Positions 43,727-52,326 of a DNA stretch of 64,000 nucleotides are shown here, one piece after another; the stretch's first letter is position 1, and the number at the start of each line of letters is the position of its first letter. Made by a program: the position numbers and the translations under genes. Under the pieces are notes generated by a model, which did no database searches, was not told where the DNA came from, and worked only from the letters and a program-made list of their open reading frames with translations. The DNA is from Pannonibacter sp051860505 (lineage in GTDB: Bacteria; Pseudomonadota; Alphaproteobacteria; Rhizobiales; Stappiaceae): assembly GCF_051860505.1 (NCBI RefSeq), contig NZ_JBHYDX010000020.1, positions 1 to 64,000 on the forward strand, in the 5' to 3' direction.

Positions 43727-44788
43727 ATGGGTATTTCGCTGGAACACCTAGGCGACAGCCTCATGGAAGCGGCCGCCAAACGCGTCCGTGACCGCCTGCC
43801 GGCCCTCGCAAAATCGAAGACCTTCGCCCGGCGCGGTCTGGTTTCTCCGACCGAAACCAAAGCCCGCATCACCCGCTATGTCGAGGCCACCAGCCGCGCC
43901 ATCCTGCCGGAACGTGCGGCGGCCCGGGCTGATATCACAACGGGCCAGGAAGCCCTGATCGGCACCAACGATCTCTTGTCCATCGAGTTCCTTGAGGCCG
44001 GGCTGCTGGCGGCGCGCGCCGTGGGGCGGATCGAGATCATGGGAACCGGCCTTTTCGGCACGGGCTTCCTCGTCGGAGATCGCCTGCTCCTCACCAATCA
44101 CCATGTCCTTCCGGCCCCAGCGCTCGCCGGAGCAACGGTGGTCACCTTTGGTCACGAGGAGCAAAAGTTCGGAACGCCCAGCGTTCCGGCAGACTTTGCT
44201 CTTGAACCGGCCCGGTTCTGGCTGACGGATTCCGAGCATGATTTCACCCTGGTCGCCCTGTCGGCGCAAAGCGATCTGGGCGTGTCCCTCGACAGCTTCG
44301 GCTGGCACCCGCTGCATGAGGAAGGCAAGATCCTCGAGGGCCATCCGGTTGCCATCGTGCAGCACCCGCAAGGCCGGCCGAAAACAATTGCCCTGCACAA
44401 CAGCTATTTCCTCATCGTCGACAATGCCTCACCTGACGACCAGTTCTGCTGGTACTCCGGCGATACGGAGCGCGGCAGTTCCGGTTCGCCCGTGTTCAAT
44501 CGCGACTGGCAGGTGGTGGCGCTGCATCACAAGGCGGTGCCACGCACCAACTCGCGCAACGAGATCCTCGACAAGTTCGGCAAGACCATGAGCGAGGCGC
44601 GCTACAAGGCCAATCCGGATCTGGTCGACTATGTCGCCAACGAGGGCGTGCGTGCTTCGCGGCTCAGACGAACCATCGCGTCCGCTTCCCTGGGCGATCC
44701 GGCTCAAGCCGCGCTGCGCGATGGCCTCATCGCCTTGTGGGACAGCCCCAAGGGCCGTTCCCTGCGCGCGCGTTTCCCAGCCCCGTGA
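43727..44788 (+). CDS. cytosolic trypsin-like serine protease with N-terminal helical region
   Basis: The 353-residue protein has no signal peptide. The protease domain (about 100-275) has the triad His126 (TNHHV), Asp172 (EHDFTLVAL) and Ser252 (ERGSSGSPVF). A charged, mostly helical N-terminal region (1-95) and a C-terminal helical tail containing VANEGVRASRL flank it. Trypsin-fold enzymes inside the cytosol are unusual in bacteria, and some serve as effectors in conflict systems. An AAGGAG site precedes the ATG at 43727. It faces the SGNH-like gene divergently. Confidence 0.82.
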   Translation: MGISLEHLGDSLMEAAAKRVRDRLPALAKSKTFARRGLVSPTETKARITRYVEATSRAILPERAAARADITTGQEALIGTNDLLSIEFLEAGLLAARAVGRIEIMGTGLFGTGFLVGDRLLLTNHHVLPAPALAGATVVTFGHEEQKFGTPSVPADFALEPARFWLTDSEHDFTLVALSAQSDLGVSLDSFGWHPLHEEGKILEGHPVAIVQHPQGRPKTIALHNSYFLIVDNASPDDQFCWYSGDTERGSSGSPVFNRDWQVVALHHKAVPRTNSRNEILDKFGKTMSEARYKANPDLVDYVANEGVRASRLRRTIASASLGDPAQAALRDGLIALWDSPKGRSLRARFPAP

Positions 44789-44802
44789 AAAACTCCCCCT
44801 GA

Positions 44803-45237
44803 CTACCGTGGCCGCGCCTTCAAGGTCGCCAGCATCAGGCTGGTCTCCGTCGCGGCGACACCTTCGATCATGCGAATGCGATTGAGCGCTGCATCGAAAC
44901 TGGCAAGATCGGGAGTGGCAAGATCAATGACCAGGTCCCAGCGACCGTTCGTTGAATGGATTGCACGGGCTTCCGGCATTCCGGTAATGCGCCGGATGAC
45001 GCCGTCAGAGCGCTTGCCTTCGATGGCCAGCAGCATCACTGCCCGGATCGGCAGGTCCTGCGCTTCGTTGCGCAGAACAGCGGTAAAACCCTGGATCTCT
45101 CCAGTGGCGATCAGCCGGTCAAGCCGGCTGCGAATGGTCGCGCGGGACAGATCCAGATCGAGCGCCAGATCCGAAATCGACCGACGACCATCCTGGCGCA
45201 GGGCCGCGATCAGTGCCCGATCGGTCTCATCCAGCAT
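44803..45237 (-). CDS. Lrp/AsnC-family regulator
   Basis: This is a 144-residue protein with an N-terminal helix-turn-helix (LDETDRALIAALRQDGRRSI and LDLSRATIRSRLDRL) and a C-terminal RAM ligand domain. It is divergent from arginase and ornithine cyclodeaminase, so it probably activates arginine/ornithine catabolism in response to one of those amino acids. I chose the ATG at 45237 (MLDETDR). Confidence 0.92.
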   Translation of the reverse strand: MLDETDRALIAALRQDGRRSISDLALDLDLSRATIRSRLDRLIATGEIQGFTAVLRNEAQDLPIRAVMLLAIEGKRSDGVIRRITGMPEARAIHSTNGRWDLVIDLATPDLASFDAALNRIRMIEGVAATETSLMLATLKARPR

Positions 45238-45362
45238 GATTTTTCCATTTTGCTCGAACGCACTTTTCAATCTGCGCAAAGATACGCGCATTTTGGGCGC
45301 TTATCCAAGTTCTTTCCGCCGCTTTTGTCAGTCATTCTATTTAGAAATGTCAGCTGCTGCGG

Positions 45363-46304
45363 ATGGAGGATCCCTTGCGCTCAATCGCCCTGCTGGGTGC
45401 GCCGATCGAGGAAGGCGCCGGACGACGGGGCTGCGTGATGGGCCCTGCCGCCTATCGCACGGCCGGTCTTGTCGAGGAGTTGGAGGCGCTTGGCCTCATG
45501 GTCACCGATCTTGGCGATGCCGCACCGGATGCCGCGCTTGATGTTCCTGGTGACGATCCGAAGCTGAAGCACCTGCGCAAGGTCGCCGGCTGGACGCGCA
45601 GCCTTGCCCGCCACGCTGAAGAGCTGGCCATGGGGCCACAGCTGCCGATCTACATGGGCGGTGATCATGCGCTGGCGCTCGGCACGCTGGCCGGCCACGC
45701 CGCCGCAGCCGCAAGGCTCGGGCGCCCGCTGTTCGTGCTGTGGCTAGACGCGCACTCCGACTTCAACACGTTCGAAAGCACCGTCAGCGGCAATCTGCAT
45801 GGCACTCCGCTCGCCTTTGCCTGCGGACTGCCGGGCTTTGACGTCCTGATGGGCGAACCGCTCAAGCACACGGTGGATCCGGCCAATCTTTGCCTTCTCG
45901 GCCTCAGGTCGGTCGATCCACCGGAACGGCGCATGATCAAGGATCTCGGTGTGACAGCGCATGACATGCGGGCCATTGACGAGACCGGTATCGCCCGGCT
46001 GCTCGGGCCGTTCCTGGACCGCTGCGCCGCCGCAAACGGCCTTTTGCATGTCAGCCTCGACGTCGATTTCATCGATCCGGATATCGCGCCGGCCGTGGGC
46101 ACGACAGTGCCCGGCGGCGTCACGTTCCGCGAGGCGCATCTGGTGATGGAGATGCTGCATGACAGCGGCCTCGTCACCTCGCTCGATCTCGTCGAACTCA
46201 ACCCCTTCCTGGACGACCGGGGCCGCACCGCGCGGCTGATGGTCGATCTGACAGCCAGCCTGTTCGGCCGGCGCATCATGGACCGTCCGACCCGGAGTTT
46301 CTGA
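45363..46304 (+). CDS. rocF: arginase
   Basis: The 313-residue ureohydrolase splits arginine to ornithine and urea. It has the metal-binding motifs GGDHALALG, WLDAHSDFN, and 'SLDVDFIDPDIAP', plus GAPIEEGAGRRGCVMGP at the N-terminus as in arginases. The ATG at 45363 lies inside a GGAGGA ribosome site that is better placed for an in-frame TTG at 45375, so the true start may be 45375 (beginning RSIALLGAP). Ornithine cyclodeaminase follows after 2 bases. Confidence 0.93.
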   Translation: MEDPLRSIALLGAPIEEGAGRRGCVMGPAAYRTAGLVEELEALGLMVTDLGDAAPDAALDVPGDDPKLKHLRKVAGWTRSLARHAEELAMGPQLPIYMGGDHALALGTLAGHAAAAARLGRPLFVLWLDAHSDFNTFESTVSGNLHGTPLAFACGLPGFDVLMGEPLKHTVDPANLCLLGLRSVDPPERRMIKDLGVTAHDMRAIDETGIARLLGPFLDRCAAANGLLHVSLDVDFIDPDIAPAVGTTVPGGVTFREAHLVMEMLHDSGLVTSLDLVELNPFLDDRGRTARLMVDLTASLFGRRIMDRPTRSF

Positions 46305-46306
46305 TC

Positions 46307-47377
46307 ATGGCCTATGCCCCGTCAAAACTTGCTCTCGTGCCCTTCGTCAGCGTTGAAAACATGCTGCGACTGGTCAACACCATCGGCATTGAAACCTTCC
46401 TGACCGAGCTTGCCGGCTTCATCGAGGAAGACTTCCGCCGCTGGCCTCTGTTCGACAAGACGCCGCGCGTGGCGTCCCACTCGCGCGAAGGCGTCATTGA
46501 GCTGATGCCGACATCGGATGACGTCTCCTACGGCTTCAAATACGTGAACGGCCATCCTAAAAACACGCAGACCGGCCGCCAGACGGTGACCGCCTTCGGC
46601 GTAATGGCGGAAGTCCAGACCGGTTATCCGGTGCTGATCACCGAGATGACCCTGCTGACTGCGCTACGAACGGCGGCAATGTCGGCGGTCGCCGCCAAAT
46701 ACCTGGCACCGAAGACGGCCCGGTCCATGGCCCTGATCGGCAATGGCGCGCAATCCGAATTCCAGGCGCTCGCCTTCAAGACCCTGCTCGGCGTCGACCG
46801 GCTGCGGCTCTATGACATCGATCGTGCGGCCAGCCTGCGCTGCGCCCGCAATCTCTCCGGCTTCGGGCTGGATGTTACCGTCTGCACCGCCCCGGAAGCC
46901 GCCGTCGAGGGCGTCGACATCATCACCACGGCGACGGCCGACAAGCAGCTTGCCACGATCCTCACCGACAACATGGTCGCCTCGGGACAGCACATCAACG
47001 CCGTCGGCGGCGACTGCCCCGGCAAGACCGAGTTGCACCGGGATATCCTGCTGCGGTCCGATATTTTTGTCGAATACACACCACAGACCCGGATCGAGGG
47101 CGAGATCCAGCAGTTGCGCCCAACCCACCCGGTGACAGAGCTGTGGCAGGTCATGACCGGCGCCGCCGAGGGCAGGACGTCCGAGCGGCAGATCACGCTG
47201 TTCGATTCCGTCGGTTTCGCAGTCGAGGATTTTTCGGCGCTGCGCTATCTGAAATCGCTGATCGGCCGGGTGCAGGCCTATGAAATGCTGGACCTTCTGG
47301 CGGATCCCGATGATCCGCGCGACCTGTTCGGCATGGTGCTGAGGGCGCGCGCCGAACTGACTGATCTGGCGTCCTGA
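46307..47377 (+). CDS. arcB: ornithine cyclodeaminase
   Basis: The 356-residue NAD-dependent enzyme of the mu-crystallin family turns ornithine into proline and ammonia. It has the YKYVNGHP-like segment, EMTLLTALRTAAMSAVA and the Rossmann motif IGNGAQSEFQA. It starts 2 bases after arginase, so arginine would be degraded to proline by one operon under Lrp control, as in agrobacteria. It converges on the FkbM gene, separated by 6 bases. Confidence 0.94.
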   Translation: MAYAPSKLALVPFVSVENMLRLVNTIGIETFLTELAGFIEEDFRRWPLFDKTPRVASHSREGVIELMPTSDDVSYGFKYVNGHPKNTQTGRQTVTAFGVMAEVQTGYPVLITEMTLLTALRTAAMSAVAAKYLAPKTARSMALIGNGAQSEFQALAFKTLLGVDRLRLYDIDRAASLRCARNLSGFGLDVTVCTAPEAAVEGVDIITTATADKQLATILTDNMVASGQHINAVGGDCPGKTELHRDILLRSDIFVEYTPQTRIEGEIQQLRPTHPVTELWQVMTGAAEGRTSERQITLFDSVGFAVEDFSALRYLKSLIGRVQAYEMLDLLADPDDPRDLFGMVLRARAELTDLAS

Positions 47378-47383
47378 AGCAGG

Positions 47384-48169
47384 TCAGCCGAGGTTGGGCG
47401 CGTTGCCGGGAACGAAGACATAGTCCCAGATGCCGGTGCGCTCCGCTTCGCGATAGCCGAGGCTTTGAAGAACCAGGCTGACCTCGGCGTGATTGGCTTC
47501 GAAGATTTCGATGAAGATCACGGGGCGGTGGCGTGCAAGAAACATCCGTGCGCCTTGCAGGACAGCAGCCTCGAAGCCTTCGACGTCAATCTTCACCAGA
47601 TCCACGTGATCGAGAGCCAGATCCTCTGCAAGCGTATCCAGGCGAGCCAGTCGGAGATCACCATCCGGGTCCGCAGCCATGACCGCAGCCCCGCTGTTGC
47701 GGGCGGTGAAATGCGCCACCCGCGCGCGGCCATCCTCGGCGCCAAGAGCGATCTGATGTGCCTCGATCCGGTCGCCGAAGCCGTTTGCAGCGATGTTTCG
47801 GCGCAAAAGGGCATGGTTTGCCGGCGCCGGTTCGAAACAGACAAGACGCCGCGCCTTGCGGTGAAACGCCCAGTAGAGCGCGTGGTTGCCGATGTTCGCT
47901 CCAATGTCGAGGATGACGGCAGCCTCGGGCAGGTAGCGATCAGCAACTGCCAGTTCCGTGCGGGCGGTGAAGTTCCGTGCCCGGAAAATGTCCCGTTGCA
48001 ACGCATCATCGGCGAGGTCCGGCAAATGCATCAGCACCCCGCCGGCAAGTTCGACTGGCTGATCCGCCTGGCGGATCTGCGCCTTGAGAAACTCGATGTC
48101 CTCGCGCAGTTCGCGCACCACGCGGGTGCGCTTCACCAGACTGTTCACAGCCTTCAGTACGAGTTTCAT
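47384..48169 (-). CDS. FkbM-family methyltransferase
   Basis: The 261-residue protein carries the SAM-binding motif LDIGANIGNHALYWA and the FkbM signature KIDVEGFEAAVLQGA. A short coiled N-terminal extension (about 1-60) precedes it. The ATG at 48169 has GGGAGGG upstream. Such enzymes O-methylate sugars or lipids, but no glycan cluster lies nearby, so the acceptor is unknown. Confidence 0.88.
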   Translation of the reverse strand: MKLVLKAVNSLVKRTRVVRELREDIEFLKAQIRQADQPVELAGGVLMHLPDLADDALQRDIFRARNFTARTELAVADRYLPEAAVILDIGANIGNHALYWAFHRKARRLVCFEPAPANHALLRRNIAANGFGDRIEAHQIALGAEDGRARVAHFTARNSGAAVMAADPDGDLRLARLDTLAEDLALDHVDLVKIDVEGFEAAVLQGARMFLARHRPVIFIEIFEANHAEVSLVLQSLGYREAERTGIWDYVFVPGNAPNLG

Positions 48170-48297
48170 GCGCCCTCCCCGATCCGGCTCACGCCACCGG
48201 AGGACTGAGCTGCCAGTCCTTACGTTACGGTCTTCATTTGCAACGTCAATGCCTCGAGGCAAACCTTTGCATTGACTCAGTCATGTCGGTTCCGCAG

Positions 48298-48672
48298 TCA
48301 GCCGAGATCAGCCGGATCAACGCGCTCCAGCCTGCGATGCCGCAATTTCTTCGAGACATGGGCGATCGCCTGGATCGCAGGAATGAGCTCTAGCCCAAGA
48401 TCGGTCAAAGCATATTCAACCGAAGGCGGCGACGTCGGCATAACCTTACGCTGAACCACGCCTTGCTCCTCCAGCTGGCGCAGGCGCTCGGTCAGGACCT
48501 TGGCCGAGATCGGGGGAATGTCCACGCGCAACTCGCTGAACCGGCGCGGCCCGCCGGACAGATACCAGATGATGTTCGGTGTCCATGCCCCGCCAAGCAG
48601 GGACATGCAGTCACTCAAGGGGCAGTTGCCCGGTGGATGCGGCGTCCGGTTCTTACGCAGCTTCAAAGCCAT
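48298..48672 (-). CDS. HxlR-family regulator
   Basis: The 124-residue protein has the HxlR winged helix: CPLSDCMSLLGGAWTPNIIWYLSGGPRRFSELR, then ISAKVLTERLRQLEEQG and YALTDLG. The N-terminal cysteines (CPLSDC) are like those that sense electrophiles in this family. It is divergent from a glutathione S-transferase, so it probably controls an electrophile-detoxification operon. I chose the ATG at 48672. Confidence 0.9.
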   Translation of the reverse strand: MALKLRKNRTPHPPGNCPLSDCMSLLGGAWTPNIIWYLSGGPRRFSELRVDIPPISAKVLTERLRQLEEQGVVQRKVMPTSPPSVEYALTDLGLELIPAIQAIAHVSKKLRHRRLERVDPADLG

Positions 48673-48707
48673 CGTGATGCTCCTGTGACAGGTGGCGAGC
48701 CTTGGAG

Positions 48708-48768
48708 TTACCGGTTGGTAATCCCATTCTCGTCGTAACCTATCGTACCCTGGTTTACAAAAGTAACC
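48708..48768. promoter_or_regulatory. possible HxlR operators
   Basis: TTACC-GGTT-GGTAA (48708-48721) and a weaker GGTTTAC-AAAA-GTAACC (48752-48768) are inverted repeats sharing TTAC/GTAA arms. They lie in the divergent hxlR-GST region. Confidence 0.45.
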
Positions 48769-48832
48769 ATCACCTCCTACATGGGCAGCGCGGACAGCGT
48801 TTCGTCCGCATCCGAACCCCACGGAGTATGAG

Positions 48833-49444
48833 ATGAAGCTTTACTTCTCCCCCGGCGCCTGCTCGCTTGCCACGCATATCGTCCTTCGCGAACTCGATCT
48901 CGGCTTTGACAGCGAACGCGTCGACACCAAGACCAAGGTGACCGGGTCGGGTGCCAATTTCTATGACATCAACCCGGACGGCTATGTGCCGGCGCTGCAG
49001 CTGGACAATGGCGAAATCATCACAGAAGGGGTCGCCATCCTGCAGTATCTGGCCGACCAGCACCCGCAGTCGAAACTTGCTCCGGCACCGGGTTCCTGGG
49101 AACGCACCCAGCTGCACCGCCAGCTCAATTTTATCTCAGCCGAACTGCACAAGTCCTTCTCACCGCTGTTCCGTGGCGCCGAGGGCGATGCACGCACGGC
49201 TGCCATCGACACGCTTGGCGTCAAGTTCAAGCATTTCGACCGACTGTTTGCCGATGGCCGCCCTTATGTGATGGGCGACACCTTTACGGTGGCCGATGCC
49301 TACCTCTTCACCGTGCTGAGCTGGACACGCGTCGTCCAGGTCGACCTGTCACCGTGGCCGGTTCTCGTTGCCTATCTGGAGCGCGTTGGCGCACGCAAGC
49401 CGGTGCAGGACGCACTGGTCGCAGAAGGCCTCGTCGCCGCCTGA
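48833..49444 (+). CDS. gst: beta-class glutathione S-transferase
   Basis: The 203-residue protein starts MKLYFSPGACSLA, where Cys10 is the mixed-disulphide residue of beta-class bacterial GSTs. The thioredoxin-like domain is about 1-80, with GYVPALQLDNGEIITEGVAIL, and the all-helical domain follows. It is first in a likely three-gene operon with an NTF2-like protein and a tautomerase, under a divergent HxlR regulator. Confidence 0.94.
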   Translation: MKLYFSPGACSLATHIVLRELDLGFDSERVDTKTKVTGSGANFYDINPDGYVPALQLDNGEIITEGVAILQYLADQHPQSKLAPAPGSWERTQLHRQLNFISAELHKSFSPLFRGAEGDARTAAIDTLGVKFKHFDRLFADGRPYVMGDTFTVADAYLFTVLSWTRVVQVDLSPWPVLVAYLERVGARKPVQDALVAEGLVAA

Positions 49445-49510
49445 TACCTCTGAGGTGCCGGCCCGCCCGGTCCGGTGCCTCCCCCTCCTCTGTAACAACA
49501 GGCTGCTCAG

Positions 49511-49885
49511 ATGGATACGACGCTGGAAGACCTGAAAGCGGTCATCCTTTCCTATTTCGACGCGCTCAATCGCAGCGATGCGGAGCTGCTGGGCTCGGTC
49601 TTTCACGACAAGGCGCTCTATGCATCGACGACAGGCGGCGACGTCCGTTTCTGGTCGATGGACCACTACCTGCCCATCGTGGCGGCAAGGCCAGCCCCCG
49701 CCAGTCGCGGCGAAGCGAACAACGGCCGCATCGTCTCGATCACGATTGCAGGTCCCGATGCCGCGACAGCCATCGTTCAGATGACATTGCTTGGCCGCGA
49801 CTACACCGACATCCTGTCCTTCGTGCGCCAGGACCGGCGCTGGCGGATCGCCGCCAAGGTTTTCGATTCCACCAAGAAGCCCTGA
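49511..49885 (+). CDS. NTF2-like (SnoaL/lumazine-binding type) protein
   Basis: This 124-residue cone-fold protein begins LEDLKAVILSYFDALNRSD and ends WRIAAKVFDSTKKP, as in the nuclear-transport-factor-2-like family. Members bind or isomerise small hydrophobic compounds. It lies between a GST and a 4-oxalocrotonate tautomerase-like gene, so a role in a minor aromatic or quinone detoxification route is plausible. Confidence 0.78.
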   Translation: MDTTLEDLKAVILSYFDALNRSDAELLGSVFHDKALYASTTGGDVRFWSMDHYLPIVAARPAPASRGEANNGRIVSITIAGPDAATAIVQMTLLGRDYTDILSFVRQDRRWRIAAKVFDSTKKP

Positions 49886-49913
49886 ACGGCTTCACGGCAA
49901 AAAGGCACATGGC

Positions 49914-50123
49914 ATGCCCTATGTGAACATCAAGGTGACCCGCGAGGGCGTCACCGCCGCCCAGAAGGCGCAGCTGATCGAAGGCGTTACCACGCTGCTG
50001 TCCGATGTGCTTGGCAAGAACCCCAAAACCACCTTCGTGGTGATTGACGAAGTCGACCTCGACAACTGGGGCATCGGCGGGCTGCCCGTGACCGAGTTCC
50101 GGCAGCGGCAGGCAAAGACCTGA
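49914..50123 (+). CDS. 4-oxalocrotonate tautomerase family protein
   Basis: The 69-residue protein has the catalytic Pro directly after the initiator Met (MPYVNIKVTREG), as in all tautomerase-superfamily enzymes. The length is typical of the 4-OT subgroup. It starts 28 bases after the NTF2-like gene and is followed by a strong terminator. I place the start at 49914 so that Pro is residue 2. Confidence 0.9.
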   Translation: MPYVNIKVTREGVTAAQKAQLIEGVTTLLSDVLGKNPKTTFVVIDEVDLDNWGIGGLPVTEFRQRQAKT

Positions 50124-50157
50124 CCACGCGACTGGCACCGTCCTGTCACTGGACATG

Positions 50158-50193
50158 AAAAGGCCGGGCATTCTTCCGAATGCCCGGCCTTTT
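50158..50193. terminator. bidirectional terminator between the tautomerase gene and ilvD
   Basis: A perfect 16-base inverted repeat (AAAAGGCCGGGCATTC and its complement) surrounds a TTCC loop. It has an A run on one side and a T run on the other, so it can stop both the rightward operon and leftward ilvD. Confidence 0.93.
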
Positions 50194-50238
50194 ATCTGAT
50201 TGCATCTGCGGTGGGACGGACAGGCCCGCCCGTCCGGA

Positions 50239-52074
50239 TTACTCCGGCAGCACGCGGACCGCGCCCTTGTCGGCCGACGAGGCGAAGGCCGCATAGGCCT
50301 TCAGCGCCGTGGTCACGTTGCGCTTGCGGAACTCGGCCGGCTTCCAGCCCAGCTTGTCCTGCTCGGCGCGGCGTGTGGCGAGTTCAGCTTCCGGGACCAG
50401 CAGGTTGATGGTGCGGTTCGGAATGTCGATCTCGATGGTGTCGCCCTGACGGACCAGACCAATGGCACCGCCCTGAGCGGCCTCCGGTGATGCGTGGCCG
50501 ATCGAGAGGCCCGAGGTGCCACCCGAGAAGCGGCCGTCGGTGATGAGCGCACAGGCCTTGCCGAGGCCCTTCGACTTCAGGTAGCTGGTCGGATACAGCA
50601 TTTCCTGCATGCCGGGGCCGCCCTTCGGGCCTTCGTAGCGGATCACCACCACGTCACCTGCCTTGACCTCATTGCCAAGGATGCCCTTGACGGCAGCGTC
50701 CTGGCTTTCGAACACCACGGCCGGACCGGTGAACTTGAGAATTGATTCATCGACGCCCGCCGTCTTCACGATGCAGCCATCCAGCGCGATGTTGCCATAG
50801 AGCACGGCAAGACCACCATCCTTGGAGAACGGGTGTTCGACCGAGCGGATGACGCCGCCTTCGCGGTCGGTGTCCAGCTCGTCCCAGCGCGAGGACTGGC
50901 TGAAGGCAACCTGGGTCGGCACGCCGCCCGGCGCTGCCCTGAAGAACTCGCGCACGCTCTCCGAGTTGGTCCGGGTGATGTCCCAGCGGTCGATGGCGTG
51001 TCCCAGCGTCTCGGCATGAACCGTCGGGCAGTCCCGGTTGATCAGGCCGCCGCGGTCCAGCTCACCCAGGATGCGCATGATGCCGCCGGCGCGGTGGACG
51101 TCTTCCATGTGCACGTCCTGCTTGGCCGGCGCGACCTTCGACAGGCACGGCACCTTGCGCGACAGACGGTCGATATCGTCCATGGTGAAGTCGACACCGC
51201 CCTCATGTGCGGCTGCCAGGATGTGCAGCACCGTGTTGGTGGAGCCACCCATGGCAATGTCGAGCGCCATGGCATTCTCGAACGCAGCCTTCGAGGCAAT
51301 CGTGCGCGGCAGGACGTTTGCGTCATCCTGCTCGTAGTAGCGGCGCGCCAGATCCACGATCAGATGGCCGGCCTCGATGAACAGGCGCTTGCGGTCGGCG
51401 TGGGTTGCCAGCGTCGAGCCATTGCCCGGCAGGGACAGGCCCAGCGCCTCGGTGAGGCAGTTCATCGAGTTGGCCGTGAACATGCCCGAGCAGGAGCCAC
51501 AGGTCGGGCAGGCCGAGCGCTCGATGACCTTGACGTCCTCGTCGGAAATCTTGTCGTCTGCGGCAGCGACCATGGCATCGACCAGATCCAGCGCGACAGT
51601 CTTGCCGTGCAGGACCACTTTGCCTGCTTCCATCGGGCCACCGGAGACGAAGACCGCCGGGATGTTGAGCCGCATGGCGGCCGAGAGCATGCCCGGGGTG
51701 ATCTTGTCGCAGTTGGAAATGCAGACCATGGCGTCGGCGCAATGGGCGTTGACCATATACTCGACGCTGTCGGAGATGATCTCGCGCGACGGCAGCGAGT
51801 AGAGCATGCCGTCGTGGCCCATGGCGATGCCGTCATCGACCGCGATGGTGTTGAACTCCTTGGCAACGCCGCCCGCCTTTTCGATCTCGCGCGCGACGAG
51901 CTGGCCGAGATCCTTCAGGTGCACATGCCCGGGGACGAACTGGGTGAAGGAGTTGACCACGGCAATGATCGGCTTGCCGAAATCCTCGTCCTTCATGCCG
52001 GTGGCGCGCCAAAGGCCGCGCGCACCCGCCATGTTGCGGCCGTGGGTGGTGGTTCTGGAACGATAGGGGGGCAT
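50239..52074 (-). CDS. ilvD: dihydroxy-acid dehydratase
   Basis: The 611-residue Fe-S enzyme of branched-chain amino acid synthesis dehydrates 2,3-dihydroxyisovalerate and its homologue. Cluster cysteines appear in ISNCDKITPGM and CPTCGSCSGMF, and SMNCL follows. I chose the ATG at 52074 (MPPYRSRTTTHGRNMAGAR). The leader contains a TGCGGGA/TCCCGCA hairpin at 52100-52119 but no recognisable Ile/Val/Leu leader peptide. Confidence 0.97.
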   Translation of the reverse strand: MPPYRSRTTTHGRNMAGARGLWRATGMKDEDFGKPIIAVVNSFTQFVPGHVHLKDLGQLVAREIEKAGGVAKEFNTIAVDDGIAMGHDGMLYSLPSREIISDSVEYMVNAHCADAMVCISNCDKITPGMLSAAMRLNIPAVFVSGGPMEAGKVVLHGKTVALDLVDAMVAAADDKISDEDVKVIERSACPTCGSCSGMFTANSMNCLTEALGLSLPGNGSTLATHADRKRLFIEAGHLIVDLARRYYEQDDANVLPRTIASKAAFENAMALDIAMGGSTNTVLHILAAAHEGGVDFTMDDIDRLSRKVPCLSKVAPAKQDVHMEDVHRAGGIMRILGELDRGGLINRDCPTVHAETLGHAIDRWDITRTNSESVREFFRAAPGGVPTQVAFSQSSRWDELDTDREGGVIRSVEHPFSKDGGLAVLYGNIALDGCIVKTAGVDESILKFTGPAVVFESQDAAVKGILGNEVKAGDVVVIRYEGPKGGPGMQEMLYPTSYLKSKGLGKACALITDGRFSGGTSGLSIGHASPEAAQGGAIGLVRQGDTIEIDIPNRTINLLVPEAELATRRAEQDKLGWKPAEFRKRNVTTALKAYAAFASSADKGAVRVLPE

Positions 52075-52326
52075 CTGGAACTCCCTCGAATTTTGTTGTT
52101 GCGGGAGCGTCTTCCCGCAGCCGGCGTTGCAGCACGGCTTGATAATTAGGGTGTGCCAGCTTTTGCCAAAGTGGGAAAGGGCAGAAAGGCGGAAAAGAGT
52201 ACGCTGCGGTACGGTTTTGCGGCCTTCCGCCATGAACGACGCAAAGGCCCCGCAGCCTGGGGCAGCTGCGGGGCCGGTCTGCCTGCCCGCAGAGAGGACC
52301 GGGCAGGCGGAAACTGCGATGAAAGG

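Noticed and set aside
52100..52119. Possible attenuator hairpin in the ilvD leader
   Set aside because: There is a clean 7-base stem but no T run, no alternative pairing and no leader peptide rich in Ile, Val or Leu.
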